From contig CAXXRT010000024.1 in assembly GCA_963666945.2 (NCBI GenBank), positions 1-64,000 of the forward strand: DNA of 64,000 nucleotides, in the 5' to 3' direction. Position 1 is the stretch's first letter. Every line of letters begins with the position of its first letter. Shown piece by piece: positions 28,357 to 36,090 of this stretch. A model generated the notes under the pieces. It ran no database searches. It had not been told where the DNA came from and saw nothing but the letters and a program-made list of their open reading frames with translations. The stretch is from G963666945 sp963666945 (GTDB lineage: Bacteria; Bacteroidota; Bacteroidia; Bacteroidales; Marinifilaceae). The position numbers and the translations under genes were made by a program.

Positions 28357-28947
28357 TTAATAATTAGTCTTTACAGGAGTTCCCACTACTTTCATATAAC
28401 CATACATAGGCTCATTATTTTTTAACCGGTTATACCCCACAAGAAAAGATTTATCGTTCCTTTCAAACACCAATTCAAAACCAGCAAATAGTTCTTCATT
28501 ATCAAATTCTTCAATGCTTATTTCCAATAATTCATCCTCGGGATACAAAATATCCTCATTTCTACAAAGACAAATATGTTGTTTTGATGCAAAAGCTGCA
28601 TCCTCCTTATTTTCAAAAGCTAAAAACAATACAGGATTAATCATTACACCCCTTACCAATATCGCATATGGTCTTTCATACGATCTATTATTTTTATTTC
28701 CCTTCTCATTCCATCCACGAGGCTGAATCTGCTCCTGTTGTTGAGATATCTGTTTATAACTCAACCTATGCCCAATAATTTTCTTTATCTCCCCATCATC
28801 GTCTCGAAGCAATTCAGGGAAAAGTTTCCTTTCTATGCCGGCTACAATAGATGGCGTAAGGAATTGTTGACTGTAAGTTTCACTATCGCGAACTGCTGTC
28901 CATGGTTTTATAAAACCAAAAGGACCAGTATATTTTACTACATACAT
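28357..28947 (-). CDS. cas5: Cascade subunit Cas5 (type I-B)
   Basis: A 196-residue RAMP protein that caps the 5' handle of the crRNA. The N-terminal MYVVKYTGPFGFIKPWTAVRDSETYSQQF has the first-strand character and Pro/Phe-rich loop typical of Cas5, and a mid-protein segment aligns as the second RRM-like strand. No catalytic residues are evident, as expected because Cas6 processes the RNA. It is the second gene of the operon, 16 bases after cas6. Confidence 0.85.
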   Translation of the reverse strand: MYVVKYTGPFGFIKPWTAVRDSETYSQQFLTPSIVAGIERKLFPELLRDDDGEIKKIIGHRLSYKQISQQQEQIQPRGWNEKGNKNNRSYERPYAILVRGVMINPVLFLAFENKEDAAFASKQHICLCRNEDILYPEDELLEISIEEFDNEELFAGFELVFERNDKSFLVGYNRLKNNEPMYGYMKVVGTPVKTNY

Positions 28948-28963
28948 AACTTCCGAATTTCTT

Positions 28964-29620
28964 TTAAATTAGACTTCCAAAACCTATACCGGTAGAATTC
29001 CCCAAACCTACATTCCATGCAAATTTTATAGTCTCAGGTTTTCCTATTATCCTGACAGGACAATAACTGGCCTTATTACATACTCCCCTGTATTTTATAA
29101 GTTTCTCCTTAGCTTTTTGATAATCATCTAAGAAAGATATTTGCAAGGTCTCATCCTTAAGACCAACCTCATCCATCTTCTTTCTTAGATTTTCAACTAA
29201 AAGGTCCCCCGACTGACTATCTTTATAAGTGAAGTGCTTTATATTATCATCGATATGCTTTTTTATAAAGACAGGACTACCCACCATGAATGTTTCATTA
29301 TCTGAAAACTCCGGTGTTTCTTGTAAAACAACCTCCTTTACACATATACCATTAAACATTTCCGGATCTTCCTGTATCCCCTTAATAAGCCTTTTTTGTA
29401 AATCATTTCCATAGGCACTAAAAAAGAAAGAAGTCCCGTTCTTAAATATCAATTTACTTTTAACAACTGATCCTCCTTTTAAGGAAGAAAAACAATATAA
29501 CGAGAGTTTTCCATGTTCTTCGTTATCTCCTAACCATTTATGAATTACCCCAGTTAGTTTATGCTGATGTTCAAACTCTAATAATTCAGTATTACCTGAA
29601 CATTTTATATGTAATCTCAT
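28964..29620 (-). CDS. cas6: crRNA-processing endoribonuclease Cas6
   Basis: A 218-residue endoribonuclease that cuts pre-crRNA within each repeat. The C-terminus carries the glycine-rich loop GLGNSTGIGFGSL that defines Cas6, and the N-terminus MRLHIKCSGNTELLEFEHQHKL forms the first RAMP strand. It is the first gene of the cas operon. No cas6 occurs in the type III-B locus, whose repeats differ at two positions only, so this enzyme probably processes both arrays. Confidence 0.94.
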   Translation of the reverse strand: MRLHIKCSGNTELLEFEHQHKLTGVIHKWLGDNEEHGKLSLYCFSSLKGGSVVKSKLIFKNGTSFFFSAYGNDLQKRLIKGIQEDPEMFNGICVKEVVLQETPEFSDNETFMVGSPVFIKKHIDDNIKHFTYKDSQSGDLLVENLRKKMDEVGLKDETLQISFLDDYQKAKEKLIKYRGVCNKASYCPVRIIGKPETIKFAWNVGLGNSTGIGFGSLI

Positions 29621-29815
29621 TTCTTATATATATTATTATATTCAATTTTTCATATATCTACAAATTTAATATATCTATTAAAGAAATAATATGTTTTAAA
29701 ACATTATATTCAAATAAAATATTATTTAATTAACAATTATTGATTTATAAATAAGAATGGAAACATATTATCAATCTCAAAAGGAAGGGAAATACAAAAC
29801 TGCAAGCAAAGAAAA

Positions 29816-29902
29816 GAACCTCCAATGCTTACTTGATAAAGAATATAATTTTTATTTATAAAATGGAGGCCGCCTATTCATTTAGGTGGCCTGTTTTTAT
29901 TC
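29816..29902 (+). repeat. Direct repeat B: degenerate copy of glyA 3' end and terminator
   Basis: This matches 18004-18090 in the same orientation, with GAACCTCCAATG, AATATAATTT and TTTAGGTGGCCTGTTTTT aligned. No gene precedes it on the plus strand, so a plus-strand glyA-type terminator is out of place here. With copy A it encloses the type I-B locus. Confidence 0.62.
29865..29900. terminator. Terminator hairpin at the edge of the I-B locus
   Basis: GAGGCCGCCTA pairs with TAGGTGGCCT around an AT loop with T5 on the plus strand and A-rich flank on the other. As a bidirectional hairpin it would end the pentapeptide-repeat gene read on the minus strand (stop at 29897). The 195 bases between cas6 and the repeat contain no other feature I can recognise. 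Confidence 0.6.
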
Positions 29903-30445
29903 TACAACCTTAATATTATAATGCCTTAGTAGACCTAAAATCTCTGGATACGAAAACCTGGCATTCTTAATATTATTCTCCGAAGGTATTATAGTATAAT
30001 TATATGCAGTACTAAAGTCACTTTTCCCAAGATTGCATTTTTCGAATGTGGTTCTATCCAGATCACAATCATCAAATTTAGACTCATCTAATTCGCATTC
30101 TATAAAAGTCATTTCTTTCATACTACACTTCTTGAACAAAGTCTTTTTCAGCTTCTTTTTATAAAAGAAACAAAAATCAAGAATACTCTCATTAAAGGAA
30201 ACTGAAAATACAAATTTAGAACATCTGCTAAAATCCAGACCTATCATTTTACAGCCAATAAACATGACTCTGGAAAAGACAGTATGCTCAATTACCGCCA
30301 TAGACAAATCGCAATTAATAAAAGTACAATCTATAAATTCATATGATGTTAAATCTAATTGAGAAAGATCACAATCGTTGAAAGTATAATTATTAAACTC
30401 TGTAATACCAGGTGGAAAACCATTAAATATTTCTTTCTTATGCAT
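29897..30445 (-). CDS. Pentapeptide-repeat protein
   Basis: A 182-residue protein made largely of pentapeptide-like units with an F or L every fifth residue (for example FNDCDLSQLDLTSYEFIDCTF and LDRTTFEKCNLGKSDFS), predicting a right-handed beta-helix. The ATG at 30445 is chosen over an upstream TTG. No signal peptide. Family members include Qnr/McbG-type DNA mimics that shield gyrase, but most are uncharacterised. The position between two CRISPR loci could hint at a defence-related or anti-defence role, which is speculation. Confidence 0.8.
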   Translation of the reverse strand: MHKKEIFNGFPPGITEFNNYTFNDCDLSQLDLTSYEFIDCTFINCDLSMAVIEHTVFSRVMFIGCKMIGLDFSRCSKFVFSVSFNESILDFCFFYKKKLKKTLFKKCSMKEMTFIECELDESKFDDCDLDRTTFEKCNLGKSDFSTAYNYTIIPSENNIKNARFSYPEILGLLRHYNIKVVE

Positions 30446-30558
30446 TGTACACAATTCTTAAATTAACAATTAGCTTTTACCAATAAATCCTCAGCATAGA
30501 CAAAGATACTATGCTGAGGACTTCTTATTGATTAAATCTGGAATAAATAATGAATATT

Positions 30559-30965
30559 ATTTTATAGGAATACAAATATCCACAATAAACTTTCATTCGG
30601 GATGCTCTTCATGATTATTGTAATAAATAACCATTTTTTCATAATCCACATGTAAAGTTTCTCAAATACTTTACCAATTAAACTATAATCACTGATATGA
30701 CGAATATAGGCAACCTTAAACTCCGGCATTTCTTTAACCTCTACATTTGTTTTCATTTTCATAGAATTTAATATTTTTTAAACATTACAAATGTAGTCCT
30801 CAATGGTAAACTTAATTTTACAATTCTTGCTTTCGACTTTACATATCTTGCTATATTGAGATTTTACCATATTTTGCATATCGCTTGCATTAACCCCAAA
30901 ATACTTTTTAAAAGCCCTGAAAAAAGCAGCAGAACTATTAAACTCTTTCATTTCCGATATAGGAT
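30559..30965 (-). pseudogene. AraC-family regulator, 3' part (interrupted gene)
   Basis: Reading from the transposon end at 30965 on the minus strand, PISEMKEFNSSAAFFRAFKKYFGV is the second helix-turn-helix half of an AraC DNA-binding domain. A stop at 30778 is followed, from 30762, by NVEVKEMPEFKVAYIRHISDYSLIGKVFEKL, the start of a GyrI-like ligand-binding domain, which then shifts frame before its end (the other frame continues with MVIYYNNHEEHPE). The 5' part of the same gene lies at 37914-38090 beyond the composite transposon. The gene is therefore disrupted and decaying. Confidence 0.85.
30958..30965 (+). repeat. 8-bp target-site duplication, left
   Basis: TATAGGAT flanks the outer end of ISL3 copy 1 and corresponds to AATAGGAT at 37914-37921 (7 of 8 bases). 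ISL3-family insertions make 8-bp duplications. Confidence 0.75.
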
Positions 30966-32810
30966 GTATATTCCGGGCAATGTGGTTCTTCGTCCAATTT
31001 TGGGGAATAATAAACATAAAAGAGACCACTCTAACTTCCTGATAATTAGCAAATAAAGCAAACAAAATACTTGCAAAACAATACATTATTTTATTCTCTT
31101 TAAATAACTTTCACTCAGCTATTTAAGATGATAAAACAACTATTTAACCTACCTTTGTTAAAGGTAGAAAACATAGAATATACAGATTCATATATTAAAA
31201 TTTCCGCCTCTATTAGATCAAAACGTTCAAAGTGTCCTTCTTGTGGTAAATACAGTCATTCTGTACATGACTACTATCACAGAAGTGTCACAGATCTTCC
31301 AGTGTTCCAAAATAAAAGCACAATACGATTAAAGACTAGGAAATTTAAATGTAAGAATCCAGCCTGTAAACAAAAGGTGTTTTCAGAACAAGTATCGGGA
31401 TATCTCCAAGTATTCAAGAAGAACACAAAGAGCAACAAATATTCTGGACTCTTTATCTATAGAATTAACAGGAAATCAAGGCAGTATAATATCCAACCAA
31501 TTATCAATAGGCGTTAGCAACTCGACAATCACACGTATTGCACACAAACAAAAACTACCTGAAATTAAACAACCTAAAATATTAGGTGTAGATGACTGGG
31601 CATATCGAAAAGGCGTAAGTTATGGAACAGTATTAGTCGATATGGAAACATCCAGACCTATTGATATATTAGAATCAAGAGAAGGAAAAGATTTGAAGGT
31701 ATGGTTAGATAAATACAAAGATGTGAAGATTATAACTAGAGATAGGGCAAGTTCTTATTCATCTGCAATTAATGATATTTGTCCAAATGCAATCCAAGTT
31801 GCTGATAGGTTTCATCTACTTATGAACTTATCTGATGCTTTAGACAGGTATTTTAAGAGCATTAACAATAAAATAAGAACCGTAATAAAATTAAAACAGG
31901 AGGAATTAACCACAACAGACACAGAGATAAATGCAGATGATTGTGAAAAAGAGTCTAAAATAGTAACTAAAAATATCCGCCAATTCAGGGTAGATCAAAG
32001 ATTAAGTGTATTCAATAAAGTCAAAGAATTCCAAAAACAAAGAATTCCTATTAAAACGATAGCTAGAAATATGGGGATTAGTCGAATTACAGTTCGGTCG
32101 TATTTTAGTCAGGAATATTTATCCCCCAAATCTCATCCTCAAGCTACGAATATTGAACTGTTTACAGATCATATTGTATATCTGTTAAGCCAAAGAACTC
32201 ACACAATCAAAAACATCATTAATGAAATAAAGAAACTAGGTTTTCGAGGAGGAAAGTCCCAAGCTTATGCAAATATAAAAGCAATCAGGGAACTTCATAA
32301 CATTCCTGTTCCAGAGAAGCCAGATTTCCAAAAACCAATAAAACTGAAATACGTAAAACCTTTAAGTCATAGAAAACTTACACAATATATAGGAATGTCC
32401 TTCTCTGACATAGAGAGTATCTCCGAACGTAAATACATGAAAACTTTATTGGAGAATTTGCCAGAACTACGAATCGTTAGAAAATTAGTTATAATGTTTA
32501 GAACAATGCTTAAAAGGGGAGCAGGTAATATTAGAAGATGGATACATTTTATTAAAAAGTCAAAATATAAATTATCAGGATTAAAGACTTTGGCAAATGG
32601 TATTTCAAGAGATATTGATGCTGTTGAAAATGGAATATCAATGAAATGGAGTAATGGAGCAGTTGAAGGACATGTTAATAGAATTAAAAGCATCAAAAGA
32701 CAGATGTACGGAAGAGCTGGCTTTGAACTTCTGAGAAAGAAAATAATTTTATCTAAAACTGGTTAAACCTTCCCCAAAATTGACGAAGAACCACTTTGCC
32801 CGGAATATAC
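30966..32810 (+). mobile_element. ISL3-family insertion sequence, copy 1
   Basis: About 1845 bases. Both ends carry an inverted repeat of the form GTATATTCCGGGCAAnGTGG continuing into TTCTTCGTC(C)AATTTTGGGGAA. The transposase reading frame inside is broken by one extra base relative to copy 2. Confidence 0.87.
31128..32766 (+). pseudogene. ISL3-family transposase, frameshifted copy
   Basis: Apart from one break this appears the same as the intact 545-residue transposase at 36115-37752. The N-terminal zinc-finger region with CPSCGKYSHS and CKNPACK is present. At 31397-31399 copy 1 has GGG where copy 2 has GG, so the frame ends early at 31517 and resumes downstream with the DDE catalytic core (DDWAYRKG ... 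NGAVEGHVNRIK). Unless the extra G is a sequence error this copy makes no active protein, and movement would depend on copy 2. Confidence 0.9.
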
Positions 32811-32816
32811 ACTTTG

Positions 32817-33044
32817 TCATTTATCTTCCGTTTTGGACGGTACAAATATACTAAAAAACAAAGAGATATTAAAGTATGTAGCCCTTATATGACGGTTGTT
32901 TTGGAGGTTTTTTAATACATCTCCGTCTTGTACATTACGCCCCATCTGATTTGTAACCATCCCACTTAAGGTATAAAAACTACGCCTCATATCTGTTGGA
33001 TAAGCATACAAATAATAATTCATTGATGCATTAAGACTAAACAT
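32817..33044 (-). pseudogene. IS66 TnpB (Orf2) fragment
   Basis: The first 40 or so residues, MFSLNASMNYYLYAYPTDMRRSFYTLSGMVTNQMG, match the start of the IS66 accessory protein TnpB. After about residue 45 the sequence no longer resembles the family, and the frame stops next to the ISL3 right end, so it is truncated. The start overlaps tnpA by eight bases, as in intact IS66 elements. Confidence 0.78.
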
Positions 33045-33405
33045 GATCTAGGGGATTTAAAAGAACTAATGAACGTATTAATTCAATATTATTGCATCCT
33101 TTAAGTTTTAAACTTACTCCGTTAGGATAACTTATCTCAAAAGATGATTCTAGTTGTTCTTGTAAAATTGGTTCTGATGGTAAGGAGGTAGATTTAGCTG
33201 TTACAGGCATATTGCTTGTGTTATATTCTCTGCCAATAAGAAGGGGGACAAAACCTTTTTTAGGGGGAAGCTGATCTTTTAACTTGTTCTGCCAGTAAAA
33301 GAATTTACTGGGACGCATACCTTCGTTATTGCAAAAATCCTTTACTCCTAAACCCGATTCTAAATATTCAGAGTATATCTCCTGAAACTTCTGTGCGGTC
33401 ATCAT
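33037..33405 (-). CDS. IS66 family accessory protein TnpA (Orf1)
   Basis: A 122-residue protein with the helix-turn-helix start TAQKFQEIYSEYLESGLGVKDFCNNEGMRPSKFFYWQNKLK typical of IS66 TnpA. It appears complete, but the rest of its element is missing downstream, so it is a stranded part. The element's terminal repeat lies upstream at 33462-33481. Confidence 0.8.
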   Translation of the reverse strand: MMTAQKFQEIYSEYLESGLGVKDFCNNEGMRPSKFFYWQNKLKDQLPPKKGFVPLLIGREYNTSNMPVTAKSTSLPSEPILQEQLESSFEISYPNGVSLKLKGCNNIELIRSLVLLNPLDHV

Positions 33406-33461
33406 GCCATTACATTTTTAGTTTACGCAAACTTATTAAATGACATCTTCTATTTCTATAT

Positions 33462-33481
33462 GGGGTTTACCGAATGCTTAC
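33462..33481 (-). repeat. IS66 terminal inverted repeat, 5' end of the tnpA element
   Basis: On the minus strand it reads GTAAGCATTCGGTAAACCCC. GTAAGC is the usual IS66 terminus, and it lies about 60 bases upstream of tnpA. Confidence 0.65.
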
Positions 33482-33559
33482 GGCAGAACAGAAAAACTTC
33501 AACTGTTTTAGAGATAGATTGACTATGATGCCAACATAATTTTAAAGACAACATTATCC

Positions 33560-33760
33560 AGAAAGAACTTCCTTTTCTGTGGCAACCATCAGGCTGCAGA
33601 ACACGCTTCCGTAATGTTTACCCTTATGGGTTGTTGTAAGGAAGCCGGAATTAATACAAGAGAATGGCTGAATGATGTAATTGCAAAAATGCCATATTAC
33701 CTGAGAGATAAAAATAACCTTGAAGAACTGCTACCATCAGTATGGGCAGAAAATCATTAG
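33560..33760 (+). pseudogene. IS66 transposase TnpC, C-terminal remnant
   Basis: On the plus strand RKNFLFCGNHQAAEHASVMF through EELLPSVWAENH matches the C-terminal region of IS66 transposases (usual form RKNFLFAGSHxGAxxAA). No start and no catalytic core remain. It runs in the opposite direction to the neighbouring tnpA and tnpB, so two different IS66 fragments meet here. Confidence 0.72.
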
Positions 33761-33930
33761 AATAGTCCAATAGAATCCAACCGATTCCAATAAATTCCAA
33801 TTTATTTGGAAAAGTTAAAACGGCAAAAACTTATTCCTCTATAAATCAGGTGTTATTTAGTATTGGATCATTTCAATAAATTCCAATTTGAATAAAAAAT
33901 CATAGATAAACCTTAAAATACCCTGTATGG

Positions 33931-33955
33931 GAGGTGTACTTCAGCGAATGCTTAC
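33931..33955 (+). repeat. IS66 terminal repeat at the end of the TnpC remnant
   Basis: It ends in CGAATGCTTAC, the same 11 bases that close the other IS66 terminus at 33481. From 33761 to 34023 I see only this repeat and AT-rich sequence with several imperfect copies of ATTCCAAT. Confidence 0.6.
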
Positions 33956-34023
33956 GAATAATCTGTCTAGGTTTAATATTATTTTTTATCAACAAATATT
34001 GTGCTATTGATAAGCCAATACAA

Positions 34024-35184
34024 CTAATTAGGTTTAGATAGATTTCTAATTATTCTATTAGGTAAACATACGCTTTGTCCATATCCCGCAGGTTGAAAAT
34101 TCCAATACCAATAGGTATTTCTTTCATCGTTTCCCCAACCAAAATTAGCTTTAACTTGTTTTGGATATAAATGAGTACTTCCGTTATATAAATAATCAAC
34201 TTTTCTATATCCATGTATAACAAACCAATGTGATTTAGATATGGTGCTACTTATATCGTCTGCTCCTATCAATGCAATCATAGGTCTTTGATTACTTAAT
34301 TCAGTATACATTTTATCCCAAAACCATTCTACATTAGAAGCATTTGTAAACCCATAATGTTTACAAGCTGATTCTAATTTGCTTGGGAATGTCCAAGTAT
34401 TACCAAAGTCTGAACCACTCATAGCATTTCTTCTTATTTCAGCTAACCATTTTGCTCTATATCCCCAATTAGAAGTTTCAGGGTCAGAATTAATATAGTA
34501 GTCACTCCAATAATCTGTATCAATTCTACTCCAATCAGTACCATTATCAGGTTCATAATATCTTAATATCATTGCCAAAGCTAATGGGCCACACCCAATT
34601 GGTTTCCCACTAGGACAATAATATCCAAATATATTATTAGCACCTTCTTGTGCCCAAGGATATTCTATTCCTAAATAACAAAAAGTATCTGCACTAATAA
34701 ATTTTCTAGTCCATTTTAAGCTTACATTATTTTTTTCAGGTATAATAAATGGTTTAATATCTCTATCGTTAGCAATCGAATCTAAATATGGAATATATTG
34801 CTTAATAATATTATTTTGACATGAATTATTAGATAAATCAATTTTAGCAATATCACTTTCAACCAATACTAATGATTTACCAATATAAGCCGAAACAATA
34901 GACATTCCTCCTTTTTCATATTCAAAGGCATACATTCTGATATTATTATCATCATTTTTAATGACCTCGCTTTTTATAATGTTTCGTTTAGAATCTTCAT
35001 TATAAAGTTGCTGATTATAATCCAAAATAAATTCTTTAGCATCTTCATAACTTAAATCAGGTTTTTGAGAAAGTGGTTTTAAAGGTGATGAATCTAGTAT
35101 ATTATCACCTTTATTACATGAAGACATTAGTAGCACTATTATGGCTACATACAATAATCTAAAATACTTTTTCATTTTTATCAT
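34024..35184 (-). CDS. C10 family (streptopain-like) cysteine peptidase lipoprotein
   Basis: A 386-residue secreted lipoprotein: signal peptide with lipobox LMSSC (Cys23), a propeptide of roughly 120 residues (resembling the spi/C10 prodomain, AKEFILDYNQQLY), then the protease domain. The catalytic Cys198 lies in PIGCGPLALAM and the His319 in KSHWFVIHGY, with later YLYPKQVKANFGWG matching the closing strands of C10 enzymes. Relatives include Streptococcus SpeB, Prevotella interpain and Bacteroides fragilis Bfp proteases. It is carried as cargo inside the composite transposon, downstream of a small lipoprotein gene that may encode its partner. Confidence 0.85.
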   Translation of the reverse strand: MIKMKKYFRLLYVAIIVLLMSSCNKGDNILDSSPLKPLSQKPDLSYEDAKEFILDYNQQLYNEDSKRNIIKSEVIKNDDNNIRMYAFEYEKGGMSIVSAYIGKSLVLVESDIAKIDLSNNSCQNNIIKQYIPYLDSIANDRDIKPFIIPEKNNVSLKWTRKFISADTFCYLGIEYPWAQEGANNIFGYYCPSGKPIGCGPLALAMILRYYEPDNGTDWSRIDTDYWSDYYINSDPETSNWGYRAKWLAEIRRNAMSGSDFGNTWTFPSKLESACKHYGFTNASNVEWFWDKMYTELSNQRPMIALIGADDISSTISKSHWFVIHGYRKVDYLYNGSTHLYPKQVKANFGWGNDERNTYWYWNFQPAGYGQSVCLPNRIIRNLSKPN

Positions 35185-35224
35185 AATTTAAAATTGTGAA
35201 TAACTTTTATTAAAGATAAAACAA

Positions 35225-35602
35225 TTAATGATAAACAAAGTAATATTTTGAAAGATATAAATCAATTGAATCCTTTACCCATAGATTATTATCGTTTATA
35301 TCAATAATAGGAATAGTATCTTTAATATCATTGTACTTTATAAAGATAGTATCAAGATCATACAAACTAATATCATTATAATAGCTTTCAATATGATTCA
35401 AATATAAAGTATCTTTATTCCGCATATTAATAAATACTGATAGATTCTTATTCTTACATGTTCTTACAGATATTTGTTCGCTTTTATTATTTACGATGTA
35501 AAAAGCATTTAAAAATGGAGTATGATCCTCATGTTTGTCACATGTACATTTAAACATGGAAAAAGATATAACTATAATTATAAATGAAATAATATTCTTC
35601 AT
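35225..35602 (-). CDS. Small putative lipoprotein next to the C10 protease
   Basis: A 125-residue protein with a hydrophobic signal segment ending in SMFKC (Cys19), so probably exported and lipidated, although the lipobox is not ideal. The mature part is beta-rich in composition and contains no motif I recognise. It is the first gene of a likely two-gene unit with the protease 40 bases downstream. In Bacteroides and staphylococci, C10/C47 proteases are often encoded with small inhibitor proteins, so an inhibitor or immunity role is possible but unproven. Confidence 0.6.
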   Translation of the reverse strand: MKNIISFIIIVISFSMFKCTCDKHEDHTPFLNAFYIVNNKSEQISVRTCKNKNLSVFINMRNKDTLYLNHIESYYNDISLYDLDTIFIKYNDIKDTIPIIDINDNNLWVKDSIDLYLSKYYFVYH

Positions 35603-35744
35603 AGCATTTTAATTTTTAATTCATTTTTTGTTTCCGAATATAATAACTAATAAAATGAATCCACCTATAATATGGGAGTGTAAACTGAACTCTGTCCAGT
35701 AATTTTTATTATTGAACGTAAAGATATATAAATTTTCTTTTTTA

Positions 35745-35861
35745 GAGCTCTTAAAAGCTTTATTTGCAAGAATTCATATTTTGACAAGGGCGGATAGGCA
35801 CTATCCGTTCATATACCCTTGGCAGGATATGAGTTCTTGCATTTCTTTGCTTTTTAGAACC
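35745..35861. repeat. Imperfect inverted repeat with inner hairpins
   Basis: Arms 35745-35779 and 35827-35861 are inverted copies of each other: TTTGCAAGAATTCATAT pairs with ATATGAGTTCTTGCA, and the outer part stays similar. The 47-base centre holds GGATAG/CTATCC and AAGGG/CCCTT pairs. It may be two insertion-sequence ends placed head to head. Confidence 0.6.
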
Positions 35862-35878
35862 TAAAAAAGAGCCTTAAA

Positions 35879-36034
35879 TTAAAGACTAATTTTCATTCTA
35901 TCCCCAAATCTAATTGCTAACTGTTGTACTGTAAGAGTCCAGTTATGAAGAGGTTGAGTCCATTTCTTGGAGATATTGTCCACAACCAAATAAATAAGCT
36001 TCATAAGAGCCATATCATTTGTAATCACTGAAAA
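35879..36034 (-). pseudogene. IS256-family transposase, C-terminal remnant
   Basis: On the minus strand the frame reads NDMALMKLIYLVVDNISKKW then TQPLHNWTLTVQQLAIRFGDR, which matches the C-terminus of IS256 (mutator-type) transposases. There is a stop codon just upstream in frame and no catalytic core, so only the last 50 residues survive. Confidence 0.65.
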
Positions 36035-36051
36035 TTATCAAAAACTAAAAG

Positions 36052-36090
36052 GTGTAAACATTCGCCGGTATAGGGTGTCAACATTGCCGG
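36052..36090. repeat. Paired imperfect repeats at the inner end of ISL3 copy 2
   Basis: GTGTAAACATTCGCCGG (36052-36068) and GTGTCAACATTGCCGG (36075-36090) are imperfect direct repeats. They replace the GTATATTCCGGG terminus seen at the other three ISL3 ends and may be the terminus of a different element, possibly IS21-like. Confidence 0.45.
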
